A DNA stretch of 64,000 bases, taken from positions 372,001 to 436,000 of the forward strand of contig CBDFNN010000004.1 of assembly GCA_965250215.1 (NCBI GenBank). Direction: 5' to 3'. The notes under the pieces are model-generated. The model searched no databases. It was not told the origin of the DNA and was given only the letters and a program-made list of their open reading frames with translations. Both the position numbers and the translations under genes were made by a program. The DNA is from CBDFNN01 sp965250215. GTDB taxonomy: Bacteria; Bacteroidota; Rhodothermia; Rhodothermales; DATKEJ01. Positions 1 to 9,117 of this stretch are shown here, piece by piece (the first letter of the stretch is position 1; every line of letters begins with the position of its first letter).

Positions 1-2
1 CA

Positions 3-206
3 GGACTTTTTGGCCTATGGGGTGGAGACGGGAATGCCAGCGGTGATGTGTCTGCACTCGATTTTCTCAATATTTGGCTACCGGCAAACGGAGGGTCGGC
101 CTTGTATCAGGCGGCCGATTTCAACCTTGATGGTGTCCCAACGACCTTGGACTTCCTGAATGTCTGGTTGTCGGCCAACGGGCAGGCGAGTCAGTTGCCA
201 CAATAG
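3..206 (+). CDS. C-terminus of a secreted protein with dockerin-like EF-hand repeats (5' end outside window)
   Basis: Open reading frame that enters from the left edge and stops at TAG 204-206, leaving 67 residues. Two similar repeats are visible, GDGNASGDVSALDFLNIWL and ADFNLDGVPTTLDFLNVWL, each with the D-x-N-x-D-G calcium-loop pattern followed by a short amphipathic helix. This is the layout of a type I dockerin module. Such modules at the C-terminus of large exported proteins suggest a cell-surface or secreted enzyme whose catalytic part lies upstream of this window. Nothing can be said about that enzyme. The 268 bases to the next gene show no recognised feature. Confidence 0.6.
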   Translation, partial: GLFGLWGGDGNASGDVSALDFLNIWLPANGGSALYQAADFNLDGVPTTLDFLNVWLSANGQASQLPQ

Positions 207-474
207 GGTATATCCAAGCTTCATAGTAGATAGGTTAAACGATGATTGAGTAAACTAGCTAGTAAACCGGAGGTCGTGGGCTCGATGGGGAGGGGAGAAA
301 GAGCGAGAGTTTAATAGCGTCCGTTTAATTAGACAGTCTATCTGGAGTTTGGAATACGTGTGAGTGAATCGGTAACCAGAAATGGTTTCGGATCTCCTTG
401 GCAATAGGAGCTTACGGTAGTAATTTACCTGCTCATACGGCACTTCGGGACATTCACACCGTAGTGAATTCGCA

Positions 475-2193
475 ATGAGTAATAAATTATTGGGTTTTAT
501 GAAAGTCTCGATTTTAATCACTTTCTTTCTGGTTTTTTCGATTTCGTGTTCTGCTCCCGAGCCAAAGGGTTCTGTTTCCGAGGCAGAGGAAATTCAGGTC
601 AGTGGTAAGATTGTCGGAAGCGACGGCCGACCGATGCCAGCTTCTCTTGTCTCCGTCGAAGGAGGTGAGATTTCAGGAAGATTGATTTCAACAGCTGACG
701 AAAACGGCCGTTATCAATTCAGTTTGCCTGGCCCCGGTGCCTATTCGATGTACGGAATTGGCCTGCATCATGAAACTCTCGACGCTCCCCTTATTATTGA
801 GGATTCGGAGTATCATGAGATTAAACTTGACTTGCAGCTATCTGGAATTGATATCATGTTTGATCCTGATTCTGTTTTTGCTAAGCTCAAGAACAATGAT
901 GAAAAGATACTTCTGACAAGATCCCCTGATGGCTCCTACCGGAATAATATTGGAGCGATTGCAGCTGAGGCGGAATATCAAATTTTACTACAAGACCCAA
1001 GATGGGGGAGACCAAACTTTCCAATCCCCGAATTTAGAATCGCGGGGGCCATCCAGAATGGCGTCTCAGTTGATACGACAGGGAAATTTTGGGATAGCGG
1101 TAGTGAGTTCTTTTCAATTACACCTGTCGATGAAGGCACTGCATCCGTTCTCTTCAAACCAGCGGAGTTACCCAGAGTATTAGACCTAGCCATAGTGACC
1201 TCAACGCCAAGTTACATTGGTGAGGTATCATCGATCTTTGTTGACGTTGAGAAGAAGGAAAGGGATATCGGCATGGCATCCAGGAGTCAAGATGGCTATT
1301 TGGAAGTCGTCAAAGACGCTCAGGATGCCATCAAGTCTCAAATTGACCGGGAGGATAATCCTTTGATACGCTCTTGGCTTTTGATGAGATACTTTGACGA
1401 GTTACATCCGACCAAATCGGACAGATCCCTAGCAGAGCTGTTTATAGAGACCGTTCCTCCCGACTCGAAATATTGGATCTATGAAGCCATGTCCTCTGTC
1501 GGAGCCAGTAACAACCTGGTTTACGTCAGTCAGACTCTTCAGGATAGCGTGGCAATATTGAAGTATCTCAAGGAGATGGAAGCATCCAACGAAGACCCAA
1601 ACCTAGGTGCCCAGATAGGTGAGTTTGGAATGCGCATGGCTGACCAGGTCAATAATGAAGCGGAAAGGAGTTACTACTATGATTTACTAATTTCGAATTA
1701 TCCGGAAAGTCGTCAAGCTATCAATGCACAACGTCACTTTTCACCAAATCGAGTTATTCAGGTTGGTAAGCCTCTTCCTGACTACTACTTCTTTGATTTA
1801 GAAGACAAGGAGCAAATTTACAATCCAGAATTCTTTGGGGGCAAGGTCCATCTAATCGATTTCTGGGGTACGTGGTGTGGTCCATGTATTAAGGAAATAC
1901 CTTTTCACCAGGAGCAGTACAAGAAACACAAGGACAAGGGTTTTACGATACTAAGCGCCGCATTTATGGACACCTACGATTCTGTCACTGCTTTTAAAGA
2001 TGAGAAATACGCGATGCCCTGGCAACACTCCTTAGTGGACGCAGGTCGGGATTCCGAAATAAGAGACCTGTTTGAGATAGTCGGATTCCCTCGAACAATA
2101 TTAATAAACGAATCGGGGATTGTCGTAGCTCAAAATGATGAGCTAAAAGGAGCAAAGCTCGGAGAGTTGTTAGACAAGCACTACGGTTTCTAA
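475..2193 (+). CDS. TlpA-like thiol-disulfide lipoprotein with N-terminal carboxypeptidase-regulatory-like domain
   Basis: A 572-residue predicted lipoprotein. The N-terminus has a hydrophobic segment ending in a lipobox (FSISC), so the mature protein is probably anchored through that Cys. A start at the internal Met (499) would give a more typical signal length, so the start is uncertain. Residues ~40-120 (VSGKIVGSDGRPMPASLVSV) resemble a CarboxypepD_reg-like beta-sandwich. The C-terminal ~150 residues form a thioredoxin/TlpA fold with the redox motif WCGPC at about residue 467 and a cis-Pro region (GFPRT). Bacteroidota TlpA-family proteins of this layout act as envelope thiol-disulfide oxidoreductases. 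The middle ~250 residues are not recognised. A second, shorter TlpA gene lies at 28.5 kb. Confidence 0.88.
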   Translation: MSNKLLGFMKVSILITFFLVFSISCSAPEPKGSVSEAEEIQVSGKIVGSDGRPMPASLVSVEGGEISGRLISTADENGRYQFSLPGPGAYSMYGIGLHHETLDAPLIIEDSEYHEIKLDLQLSGIDIMFDPDSVFAKLKNNDEKILLTRSPDGSYRNNIGAIAAEAEYQILLQDPRWGRPNFPIPEFRIAGAIQNGVSVDTTGKFWDSGSEFFSITPVDEGTASVLFKPAELPRVLDLAIVTSTPSYIGEVSSIFVDVEKKERDIGMASRSQDGYLEVVKDAQDAIKSQIDREDNPLIRSWLLMRYFDELHPTKSDRSLAELFIETVPPDSKYWIYEAMSSVGASNNLVYVSQTLQDSVAILKYLKEMEASNEDPNLGAQIGEFGMRMADQVNNEAERSYYYDLLISNYPESRQAINAQRHFSPNRVIQVGKPLPDYYFFDLEDKEQIYNPEFFGGKVHLIDFWGTWCGPCIKEIPFHQEQYKKHKDKGFTILSAAFMDTYDSVTAFKDEKYAMPWQHSLVDAGRDSEIRDLFEIVGFPRTILINESGIVVAQNDELKGAKLGELLDKHYGF

Positions 2194-2382
2194 TTCGCCG
2201 GGGTCGACTGCGAGAGCAGGGAGCTTGTTCTACAGTCGCTTCACAGCTATCCAGCGCCATGCCTGTTGTCACCTCGCTCCTGGTGGCACGTCGGAGTGTT
2301 CGAGTTCACATTTCAATTCTCTGGGCCGTCTATGAATTTTCTCTTTATGTTAAAGCCCCCCGAGATCTAAATCTAACAGACT

Positions 2383-3144
2383 ATGATTTATAATCGCCTT
2401 AAATCGGCAATCAAACGTCAGGACTGGTTTGCGGTTGTATTGGAGATTGCTATTGTAGTGGTTGGCGTTGTCCTTGCTTTTCAAATCACCGCGTGGGAGA
2501 GCAACCAAGCTGATCTACAAAAGGAACGCGAGCTCCTTAAGGGCCTTTATGCGGAATTTACTGCCAATCTTGAGCTCCTGGATCAGACTTTTGGCGCTCA
2601 TGAGGCATCGATCGGACACGCCCAGCAGATGCTAAAATGGACTGGACCCGAACCTATTGTATTTAAGGAAGCAACTATCGATTCGCTGCTTTTTCTACTC
2701 ATTACTGAGACGCCCTCTTATCACCCAGCAATGGGAGAAATGGATGCAATGCTCGGGTCTGGCCAATTAGGCCTCATTGACGACGATAATATTCGAGTCG
2801 CAATCGCTACTTGGCCGGGATTTCTCAGGAGGCTAAGAGAGACCGAAGATATGATGATGAGTGACGTGATGAACACGTTCTATCCCTATGTTTTAGAGAG
2901 AACGCCTCTTCTGACGATAGATGCGCGAGTCGGGTTTATCGACGCTCCTCCGAGCCGGTTCAAACGAAATTACGGCGTGCTATTATCTGATCTTGCTTTC
3001 GAGAACCACGTTGAAAATAGATGGATCATGGCCCAGCTAATTCTTGATGACGGAAAGCCTGTTCGAGCTCTACTGGTTGACATACTCCGGCTGATCAGAT
3101 CGGAGCTGGGAGACTCTGACGTGACGCTACCAAAGACTCAGTAG
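2383..3144 (+). CDS. Single-pass membrane protein, DUF6090-like
   Basis: A 253-residue protein with one strong transmembrane segment near the N-terminus (about residues 20-36, VLEIAIVVVGVVLAFQI), directly followed by a charged helical stretch (WESNQADLQKERELLK). The arrangement of a short basic N-terminus, one TM ending in ALQI/AFQI-x-x-W and a long extracytoplasmic domain matches the DUF6090-type proteins common in Bacteroidota, whose function is unknown. It stands alone, ~190 bases after the TlpA gene and on the same strand. The intervening bases show no terminator. Confidence 0.75.
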   Translation: MIYNRLKSAIKRQDWFAVVLEIAIVVVGVVLAFQITAWESNQADLQKERELLKGLYAEFTANLELLDQTFGAHEASIGHAQQMLKWTGPEPIVFKEATIDSLLFLLITETPSYHPAMGEMDAMLGSGQLGLIDDDNIRVAIATWPGFLRRLRETEDMMMSDVMNTFYPYVLERTPLLTIDARVGFIDAPPSRFKRNYGVLLSDLAFENHVENRWIMAQLILDDGKPVRALLVDILRLIRSELGDSDVTLPKTQ

Positions 3145-3430
3145 TGGCATCTCTCACATTGTCTCATTTTCTTAAACTGGTTCGAAGTGGCGGCAGTGTT
3201 CCTTTTTCGCCAAGTGAACCTGAACCACTTTTTTGTAATCTTGTAAGCGAAGGTATCCAGCAGTGAGGGAATAAGCGGAAGACGGTTACTAAAAACGACC
3301 GTATAAGTATACAATTGACTGACACGCTTCAATCTTGTCAGGGATAATTTTATATTTTGCGTTTAGAGGTGTAGTGTAGTGTAGGCTTTCCTGTTCTTTG
3401 GCCACTTATTCTTAGATAGGATATCCAAAG

Positions 3431-3682
3431 TGACCTGCTCCCCAAAGACTGATCCAATCTAACCTAGAGATTTCCTGATTTGGTACCTTAACCTAAACCC
3501 CCAGAACAATGAGAAAATCAAAATTTACAGAGTCCCAGATCGTGTTCGCCTTGCGGCAGGCTGAATCAGGAATCAAGGTGGCGAAGTCGCAATGGTTTGA
3601 TACTCAATATCAACCAAAGCGTGTTGTTGAAGAAATCAAGTGCGCTTCTCTCAATACCATGAACCTTGAACAACCTCATTAG
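3431..3682 (+). mobile_element. Left end of an IS3-family element with orfA N-terminal remnant
   Basis: The 13 bases at 3431-3443 (TGACCTGCTCCCC) are the exact inverse complement of the bases at 20864-20876, which lie just after an IS3 orfB tail, so they are read as the left terminal repeat. At 3509 an ATG opens a 57-codon frame whose first 25 residues (MRKSKFTESQIVFALRQAES) are the typical start of IS3-family OrfA helix-turn-helix proteins. After about residue 25 the similarity stops and the frame closes at 3682. The rest of orfA and all of orfB are absent here. The terminal repeat and OrfA start are visible in the sequence; the split from the 20.9-kb end is inference. Confidence 0.7.
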
Positions 3683-3767
3683 AGTTGTTGAGATATCAAG
3701 ACCCAAAACTCGCATCTCTTTCACATTTCGGCGGACAATCTCTTCCAAATAAGCCAGATATTAACGC

Positions 3768-4643
3768 ATGGCAGGAGAGATCACACATAAATTATATTTG
3801 GACGACTCGGGACAAAAGAACTACCTCAGCAATCCTGACGACTATTCTAGAGGAGGCACTTCCCGTTATTTTGCACTTGGGGCCGTATTGATGCCTACTA
3901 AAGCAATTGCTGAATTCCAACGTAAAATAATTGAGCTGAAGCTAGAGTATTTCAATGACGATTCAGTAGAAATCAAATCAAACTGGATAAGGAATAAGAA
4001 GGAGCGCACTTCCCAATACATAGATAAGTATGAGATTACTCCAGTACTTCTAGACAACTTTGCATCAAAAATTAACGATTGTTTTTTCGACGACGACATT
4101 TTTACGCTTGGCGCAATCGTCGACAAGACAAAGATGCACGACCTTGTCGAACGAAGTAAAAGCTACACAACACTCACTGATACTGTCTCATTAGCATTAG
4201 AGTGCCTTGCTCAACGGGTTCAGGATTACCTAAAACCGGATGAAAAATGCTCCTTTACTATGGATATCATGAGCACTAACGCGGAAAGCAGGAGGATTGC
4301 AAAGAGTTACAAGTCGATGATTGAAAATAACGGAAACATAGTTAAGTTCGAACTGAGCAGAATCGCCTCTAGGCTCATATTTGCCGACTCTAAAGCGAAT
4401 CATATGGTTCAATTAGCTGATCTGGTAGCATACAATATATTTCGTCAATACAAGAAACATGGCAATCCTTTCGACGGATCACGTTTTGACGACACCAATT
4501 ACTATCATTTGGATAGACTCCTACCGAAAACATTCCTAAGAGACTCCCTGGGCAGTGTTGATGGATACGGACTCACTTCAATTCCTTTGGGCAGTCAACC
4601 CGCTTGGCACAATCCTAGAAATAAAAAAAGCGATTCTGCCTGA
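3768..4643 (+). CDS. DUF3800 domain protein (predicted RNase H-fold nuclease-like)
   Basis: A 291-residue soluble protein. The N-terminus carries the DUF3800 signature YLDDSG (residues ~9-14), with a strand-rich segment (YFALGAVLMP) following. Near the C-terminus the second acidic cluster, FADSKANHMVQLADLVAYNIF, ends in the QLAD-x-x-AY motif typical of the family. DUF3800 proteins are predicted RNase H-like nucleases with acidic active-site residues (here D11/D12 and the ADS and LAD aspartates), often found beside mobile or defence genes. No partner nuclease, helicase or toxin gene is adjacent, and it sits next to IS remnants, so acquisition by transfer is likely. The biochemical role is not known. 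Confidence 0.85.
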   Translation: MAGEITHKLYLDDSGQKNYLSNPDDYSRGGTSRYFALGAVLMPTKAIAEFQRKIIELKLEYFNDDSVEIKSNWIRNKKERTSQYIDKYEITPVLLDNFASKINDCFFDDDIFTLGAIVDKTKMHDLVERSKSYTTLTDTVSLALECLAQRVQDYLKPDEKCSFTMDIMSTNAESRRIAKSYKSMIENNGNIVKFELSRIASRLIFADSKANHMVQLADLVAYNIFRQYKKHGNPFDGSRFDDTNYYHLDRLLPKTFLRDSLGSVDGYGLTSIPLGSQPAWHNPRNKKSDSA

Positions 4644-4829
4644 TGACCGCTGTCAATTCAACGGGGTTCTTTTTACCTGAACCGGAGCAACGCTCCTCAT
4701 GTACACAATCGCTTGTGCTCAAATATACGCATATAGACGTCTAAAGTGTCAACTATAGCGACAAATTATTTCTTTACGAAGTAATCTAGCAACAGAGCAA
4801 TCGTACATAATAGTGAGCTGCGAAAAGAC

Positions 4830-5108
4830 TTGAAGCAACTCAGCATCCACGGAATAGGTATCACATTTAGCGAAAGTCACTACACCTTTGATCTCGAAGT
4901 CGATCTTCCCAGAACGCACACATTCAGGTTGGTTCAGGTAGATTTTGATGGGTCCATTGAGCATCTCTCTCAAATAGAAGTAAACGTAGATGTACCTCTG
5001 GTCTCTTCCCAAGTGAGGCTTATCCAAATCCTTTCAATCCGAGTAGAGGTCCGGCAACTAACTGTGTATAATCCTTTAGCGGGCAAGTATGAGTTGGTGA
5101 TGCAGTGA
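4830..5108 (+). pseudogene. Decayed C-terminal module of a type IX-secreted protein
   Basis: The frame reads HYTFDLEVDLPRTHTFRLVQ, VDFDGSIEHLS and then VDVP. This lines up with the fibronectin-like module of the intact secreted proteins in this window (for example YSYYLGNLSVGNHRFRLKQ then IDFNG). After that point the frame must shift by +1 to recover SEAYPNPFNPS (around 5010-5045), the hallmark of the sorting domain, and shift back to give VRQLTVYNPLAGKYELVMQ. At least two frameshifts and loss of everything upstream make this a pseudogene fragment. It overlaps a Tn3-type remnant on the other strand, marking an old recombination junction. Confidence 0.72.
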
Positions 5109-5237
5109 TTGCACGTCAGCATCCATATTCAATACGTATCACCCAAAACGATTGATGTGTTCTGTACGATAGGGTGAGAAGGCCTGCAGTATCTCGGCAT
5201 CAACCGGCTGTCCCTCGGCCACCAGTTCATTGAATCT
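5103..5237 (-). pseudogene. Remnant of the C-terminal tail of a Tn3-family transposase
   Basis: Read on the minus strand from 5237, the translation is RFNELVAEGQPVDAEILQAF, then SPYRTEHINRFG, an in-frame stop, then YVLNMDADVQSL. The arrangement 'x-P-x-D-x-E-L-L-x-x-x-SP-x-x-x-EHI-x-R-x-G-x-YV' is the extreme C-terminus of Tn3-type TnpA proteins. Only about 45 codons survive and they contain a nonsense codon. The call rests on motif resemblance recalled from the family, so it is tentative. Confidence 0.45.
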
Positions 5238-5915
5238 TAAGCTGCTCCTTGGCCTCTATTATTTTGGATAAAACTGCCGCGTCTCTTCTTATTGATGCCA
5301 GGCTGTTGAGGCGAATTTTGCAAACTGTGTTAAATAGGTGTTACCCACGTATTATGTTAATATTACTTGAATGTTGGATCCTGTCGTCTATTGTTCCAGT
5401 GAATATGGAGAGCTCTGGTAAACATTATAGCTTAAAACGTTCTTTTTTATGCCCAAGAACTGCTCAGATGTTCGTTTGGACAGTTAACTAAGGTCCTTAA
5501 TGAAGGCATTGAGGTTTTTAAAAAAACTTATATCACGATTTACAACATCTATAGATGTTCCAAGAGGAAACTCCGTAACAGAAAGGCCACCAAAGCCTTT
5601 AAAGAGAAAACACAAGGTGAGAAGTTCGTGTAAGGAGCCATAGACATCCACGGTGACGGCTATGTTATAGAGATAGATGACCCCTATTTCTTTCTATAGC
5701 TAATGAAGAGTCGGTGCACCGTACGGTCACCGACCTTCTATTTTTAGGTTTCCAAGAAACTGCACCTGATAAAAGACACAAACGGAAATCCTTTTAAGCT
5801 TCTTAGGTCATGTTTCAAGGGTATTTCGACACTCCATGAAATCGACCAATAGGCCGATTGGTAACTTTGGGAATAGAGTCTTAGATAACATCTACTCGTT
5901 CGAATCGAAATTCAT
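5238..5915. other. Intergenic stretch without recognised gene
   Basis: About 680 bases with short ORFs only. An 80-codon frame at 5249-5491 lacks recognisable motifs and shows no ribosome-binding site. No tRNA, repeat or terminator was recognised. Given the flanking transposase and secreted-protein remnants this is probably further degraded DNA. Confidence 0.4.
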
Positions 5916-6443
5916 TTGACAAAAGTTCGCTCCATAAATAGAAAAATCTGTATGGTAGGAATGCCGACTGTTGGTAAAACTAGTTTAGTAAGACGCTTTG
6001 TACATAGCACCTTCGATGAGCGATACCTTAGTACCATAGGAACTGGAATCAGCATGCGTGAAGTTGAAATTGAACGCGGTGGGACACCTAATATCATCAA
6101 GTTGATCTTGTGGGATCTGTCGGGTGCGGAAAATTTTTCTTCTTTGACGGAAACCTATTTTCGTGGCTTATCCGGCGCCATGCTCGTTTGTGATCTCACC
6201 CGTCCCAGCACGATTGAGAGTTTGCGATCGCATATCCGGTTGGTCCGAGAAATAAATGCAACAGCAAGCATTATACTTCTTTGCAATAAATCTGATCAGA
6301 AATATGAACGAAAGATAAGTGTAGAACATATCGAAAGTTTGGGCGCATTCTTTGGCATAGAGTACTTCCTGACCAGCGCAAAGTCTGGCCACAACGTGGA
6401 CCAGGCTTTTATAAGTCTGGCAAAAAAGGTTCTCTTTAGATAG
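5916..6443 (+). CDS. Ras/Rab-like small GTPase
   Basis: A 175-residue stand-alone small GTPase. All G motifs are visible: G1 GMPTVGKTS (residues 15-23), G3 WDLSGAE (DxxG), G4 NKSD and G5 TSAK, with the threonine of a plausible G2 in the LSTIGTG segment. The overall length and spacing are those of a Ras/Rab-superfamily GTPase rather than a ribosome-assembly GTPase. Bacterial members (for example MglA-related and Rab-like Rup proteins) act as molecular switches in polarity or envelope processes. There is no C-terminal CAAX-type Cys. The TTG at 5916 is taken as start; an ATG at 5952 would delete the first strand. No GAP (Roadblock/MglB) gene is adjacent. Confidence 0.88.
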   Translation: MTKVRSINRKICMVGMPTVGKTSLVRRFVHSTFDERYLSTIGTGISMREVEIERGGTPNIIKLILWDLSGAENFSSLTETYFRGLSGAMLVCDLTRPSTIESLRSHIRLVREINATASIILLCNKSDQKYERKISVEHIESLGAFFGIEYFLTSAKSGHNVDQAFISLAKKVLFR

Positions 6444-6778
6444 GGGGAGTTTCGAGAGGGACCGGTGTATGGCATGTGGTGCAAGAGTGCCAAGCCATGA
6501 CTCATCTTCGCTGCGGCTAGCTCATTACACGACACGGGAAAATCGACTATGCCGACTTCAGCGCCCTCAAAAAGGAATAGCTCTGCGCTCTCGGAGCCAA
6601 AGGGTTCAACGAGATGTGTTGATGGATTCGCTGCAAGGCTGTGCTTGTTATTTAGTGGGGAACTACTCCCCCAATAAAGCCTTGTCCGGGACTTTAATCC
6701 CTGTACCTGTGAATGAGAGACTTCGGTTTTTTTATGGTCACATGAGATGCCTTGAAAAGGAAGTTACAAAATACAAAA
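6444..6778. other. Intergenic stretch without recognised gene
   Basis: About 335 bases between the GTPase gene and the terminator of the convergent secreted-protein gene. A 122-codon frame crosses it on the plus strand but has an unusual Arg/Cys-rich composition and runs into the terminator and the tail of the opposite gene, so it is treated as chance. Confidence 0.4.
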
Positions 6779-6813
6779 AAGGTGGTCCAGATCTCCCTCG
6801 ACCTGTCCACCTT
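6779..6813 (-). terminator. Rho-independent terminator downstream of the 6826-8571 gene
   Basis: Inverted repeat AAGGTGG (6779-6785) / CCACCTT (6807-6813) with a run of six A just before it on the plus strand (6775-6780). On the minus strand this gives a hairpin followed by a T run, 13 bases after the stop codon of the secreted-protein gene. The TTCTTTT on the other side could let it work in both directions. Confidence 0.65.
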
Positions 6814-6825
6814 CTTTTCTCGATT

Positions 6826-8571
6826 TTATTTAAGTAAAGTGATTTTCTGTGCAGATGTAAATTCTTCCCCCTCTAGTCGCACTATGTACGAACCAGATTG
6901 AAGACCGGCTGCATCAACCGTAGCCAATAGACTCTCCCCGGTATTTGGAACACCTTCGAAGAGAACTCTAATCTCACGGCCCATTAGGTCATAGAGCTTC
7001 AAGGTTACCGGCTGTCTATTTTGGACTGCGAATCGAATGTTCGTGCTAGGATTGAACGGGTTCGGATAGGCAGCCTCCAAGACAAAAGTATCTGGGAGAT
7101 CAACGGTAGCCTCAACGATAGGTGAGTACTCATAACTTCCATCAATATCCACCTGTTTCAACCTGAATCTGTAAATATCTGGGCTTAGGTTTGTGATGGT
7201 ATAGCTATATTCTTGCCGATCTTGAGTCGTGCCATATCCTTCTACGAATGTTTCTTCCACGAAAGAAGCATTCCTTATTGCGTACTCAATAGAGAAGCCC
7301 ACATTATTTTCCTCACTGGCTGTTGCCCAGGTCAACAAGGCGTTGCCGTTTTTGGTAGCAACATCGAACTCAGCAAGTTCTACAGATAGTTCTGGATCGT
7401 CGACGGTGCCGAAGAGTTTCACGTTAGGAAGTATATCTTCACCGTCATTTCTACATCCGGGCATAAGCCTGAATCCAATCTGCTCACCGTCGCCGGGGTT
7501 ATCAACACCAAATAACGCTCTAGGTATTGCAAATTCGTAAACGTAAGTTGGATAGTCGTTTTCCAACACGCCGCCAAAGTCAAGCTCGTAGAAATCACTT
7601 CGTACGTTTCCAACAAAAGTTGCAGAAGAAGAAACACTTTGAGGATCGAAGTTGGTCTGCTCCCAATAGGCATCTGTACTTAAAGAGAGAAAACCGGGAG
7701 TAGTAGCAGCAGCAGCAGTGTACCAGTCTCCTGGTGGATTACTTTGATTGCTTCCTCCAGCAAAACTGCTAGTTTTCCAAAGTTCATTTCCAAGATCGAG
7801 ATCCCTCATTCTGGGCAGTTCATAGGTTTGGGGGAAAGCCCAGTTTGGAATAGGATCTCTGACATCTCTATTTTCGTGCGTTACATCTACTCCATAGTCA
7901 TAATGCCATACTGTCCCATTATTTTCAATTGTTGCAGGTCCGCTTAGCGTATTGATCTGAAGGTCACCTGGCCGAACAACGATTCCGCCAGTTGGGTTAC
8001 CATTACCGTCTACTCTTGGATCATGTATACCTACGTCTGCAACACCAGATTCCGTTGTGTTGTGAGCCATTGAGGTAATGATCGCTACATAAAAACTATC
8101 CGCATCGTTGTCGAAATAGATAGCCTCCACATCATATGGCTCGCCTCCGGATGGAATCCAATCCTGATCCTTTCCATCGGCAGGCGTATGATCAATATGA
8201 GTAGAACCGAGAAGGGTGTCCCACTGACCGATCCAGTCAGATTCTGTCCAGTCGACCGTCGAGAGATTTAAAGTCGGAGCCAAACTAGGCCAATCAAAAG
8301 GAAATCCTCCAGGAGTTCCGTCTCCGGTATATCCTGCTCCTAATTCAGTCGTTGCGTTGAGTGCTGGAGAAACTCCGAAACGATCGGTCAGTAGTTTGCC
8401 GGGCATCCTCTTAGCCTGAACGAGTTGTCGGTTTGATTGAATCGGTACTTTTTGTGCCATCGCATTGCTACTGAGTACCAGTAGAAATGCGAGAGCTGTC
8501 GATAGAGCGAAAGTGGATTTTGAACCACGTTGCCGGCGGGTTGGATTGTTTGTGTCGTTTGCTTTGTGCAT
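6826..8571 (-). CDS. Type IX-secreted protein with C-terminal sorting domain
   Basis: A 581-residue exported protein. The N-terminus has a basic stretch and a hydrophobic signal core (FALSTALAFLLVLSS) ending AMA-Q. The central part (about 90-390) includes phrases such as SDWIGQWDTLLGSTHIDHTP and DNDADSFYVAIITSM, giving the look of a DOMON/CBM9-like or choice-of-anchor beta-sandwich that binds a ligand. This part is not firmly assigned. From about residue 395 there is a fibronectin-like module (VELAEFDVATKNGNALLTW), then the sorting domain starting with AYPNPFNPST near residue 497 and ending SGSYIVRLEGEEF. Its C-terminal 180 residues are closely similar to those of the proteins at 13.8, 24.3 and 50.2 kb. 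Function otherwise unknown. Confidence 0.85.
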   Translation of the reverse strand: MHKANDTNNPTRRQRGSKSTFALSTALAFLLVLSSNAMAQKVPIQSNRQLVQAKRMPGKLLTDRFGVSPALNATTELGAGYTGDGTPGGFPFDWPSLAPTLNLSTVDWTESDWIGQWDTLLGSTHIDHTPADGKDQDWIPSGGEPYDVEAIYFDNDADSFYVAIITSMAHNTTESGVADVGIHDPRVDGNGNPTGGIVVRPGDLQINTLSGPATIENNGTVWHYDYGVDVTHENRDVRDPIPNWAFPQTYELPRMRDLDLGNELWKTSSFAGGSNQSNPPGDWYTAAAATTPGFLSLSTDAYWEQTNFDPQSVSSSATFVGNVRSDFYELDFGGVLENDYPTYVYEFAIPRALFGVDNPGDGEQIGFRLMPGCRNDGEDILPNVKLFGTVDDPELSVELAEFDVATKNGNALLTWATASEENNVGFSIEYAIRNASFVEETFVEGYGTTQDRQEYSYTITNLSPDIYRFRLKQVDIDGSYEYSPIVEATVDLPDTFVLEAAYPNPFNPSTNIRFAVQNRQPVTLKLYDLMGREIRVLFEGVPNTGESLLATVDAAGLQSGSYIVRLEGEEFTSAQKITLLK

Positions 8572-8589
8572 TGCCTCAATTGGTTAATA

Positions 8590-9117
8590 ACAAGAGCCTC
8601 ACTTCCTTACATTAATAAGATGCAGTCTTGCCGATTTTATTGGTTGGTATTGCTTGGGTTTTATTAGGCTTCCCCTAATCCTTATTGCCCATATAGGAAT
8701 AAATCATGCTTCTATTTCAGTAGGTAACGAACTCTTTAGGGATGGATCAGATCAACGGTGAACGGGGTTGGGCTCCGGAGTTTGTCTCAACAGGCGGGGA
8801 GGTAGTCAACACGCATCCGGACGAGTCGGTAGCACTCAAGGTTGGAGGTACGTATGCGAGGGTGGGGGACTCGTCCTTTCCTATGCGCACTCAGATGCTG
8901 GTTTGAATCGAGTTTTTCCACTGCCTACATTTTAATGACTGGCTCTAATTGCGTGCTTATAAATTAGCGTTAAGTCGATGTTTCTAGCTGGGGGAAACTA
9001 ACACCTGTCTATCGTAAATCGTTGTCCTTTGTCATTGCTTGTTGATTCTTTGTTCTCTTCCTTAGCTAGCCCGATTGGATTCGCTAATTGTAGCGCTAAG
9101 GCAGAAGACTTCTCTTT
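8590..9117. other. Intergenic stretch with a 54-codon ORF and a dispersed short repeat
   Basis: A 54-codon ATG frame at 8742-8906 (start MDQINGERGWAPEF) has no recognised family. The bases around its start (about 8722-8767) recur in diverged form at about 13399-13444, where they also place an ATG-GAT-C-G/A-G-ATC-AA. No promoter or RNA gene was recognised in the rest. Confidence 0.3.

Noticed and set aside
978..1193. Minus-strand frames inside the large plus-strand genes (for example 978-1193, 14153-14440, 26225-26746)
   Set aside because: Shadows of well-supported coding regions with no independent features.
4749..5027. 92-codon minus-strand ORF
   Set aside because: Opposite strand of the recognisable sorting-domain relic; composition is what the complement of that relic would give.
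6469..6837. 122-codon plus-strand ORF after the GTPase gene
   Set aside because: Runs through the terminator and into the tail of the opposite gene; no family features.
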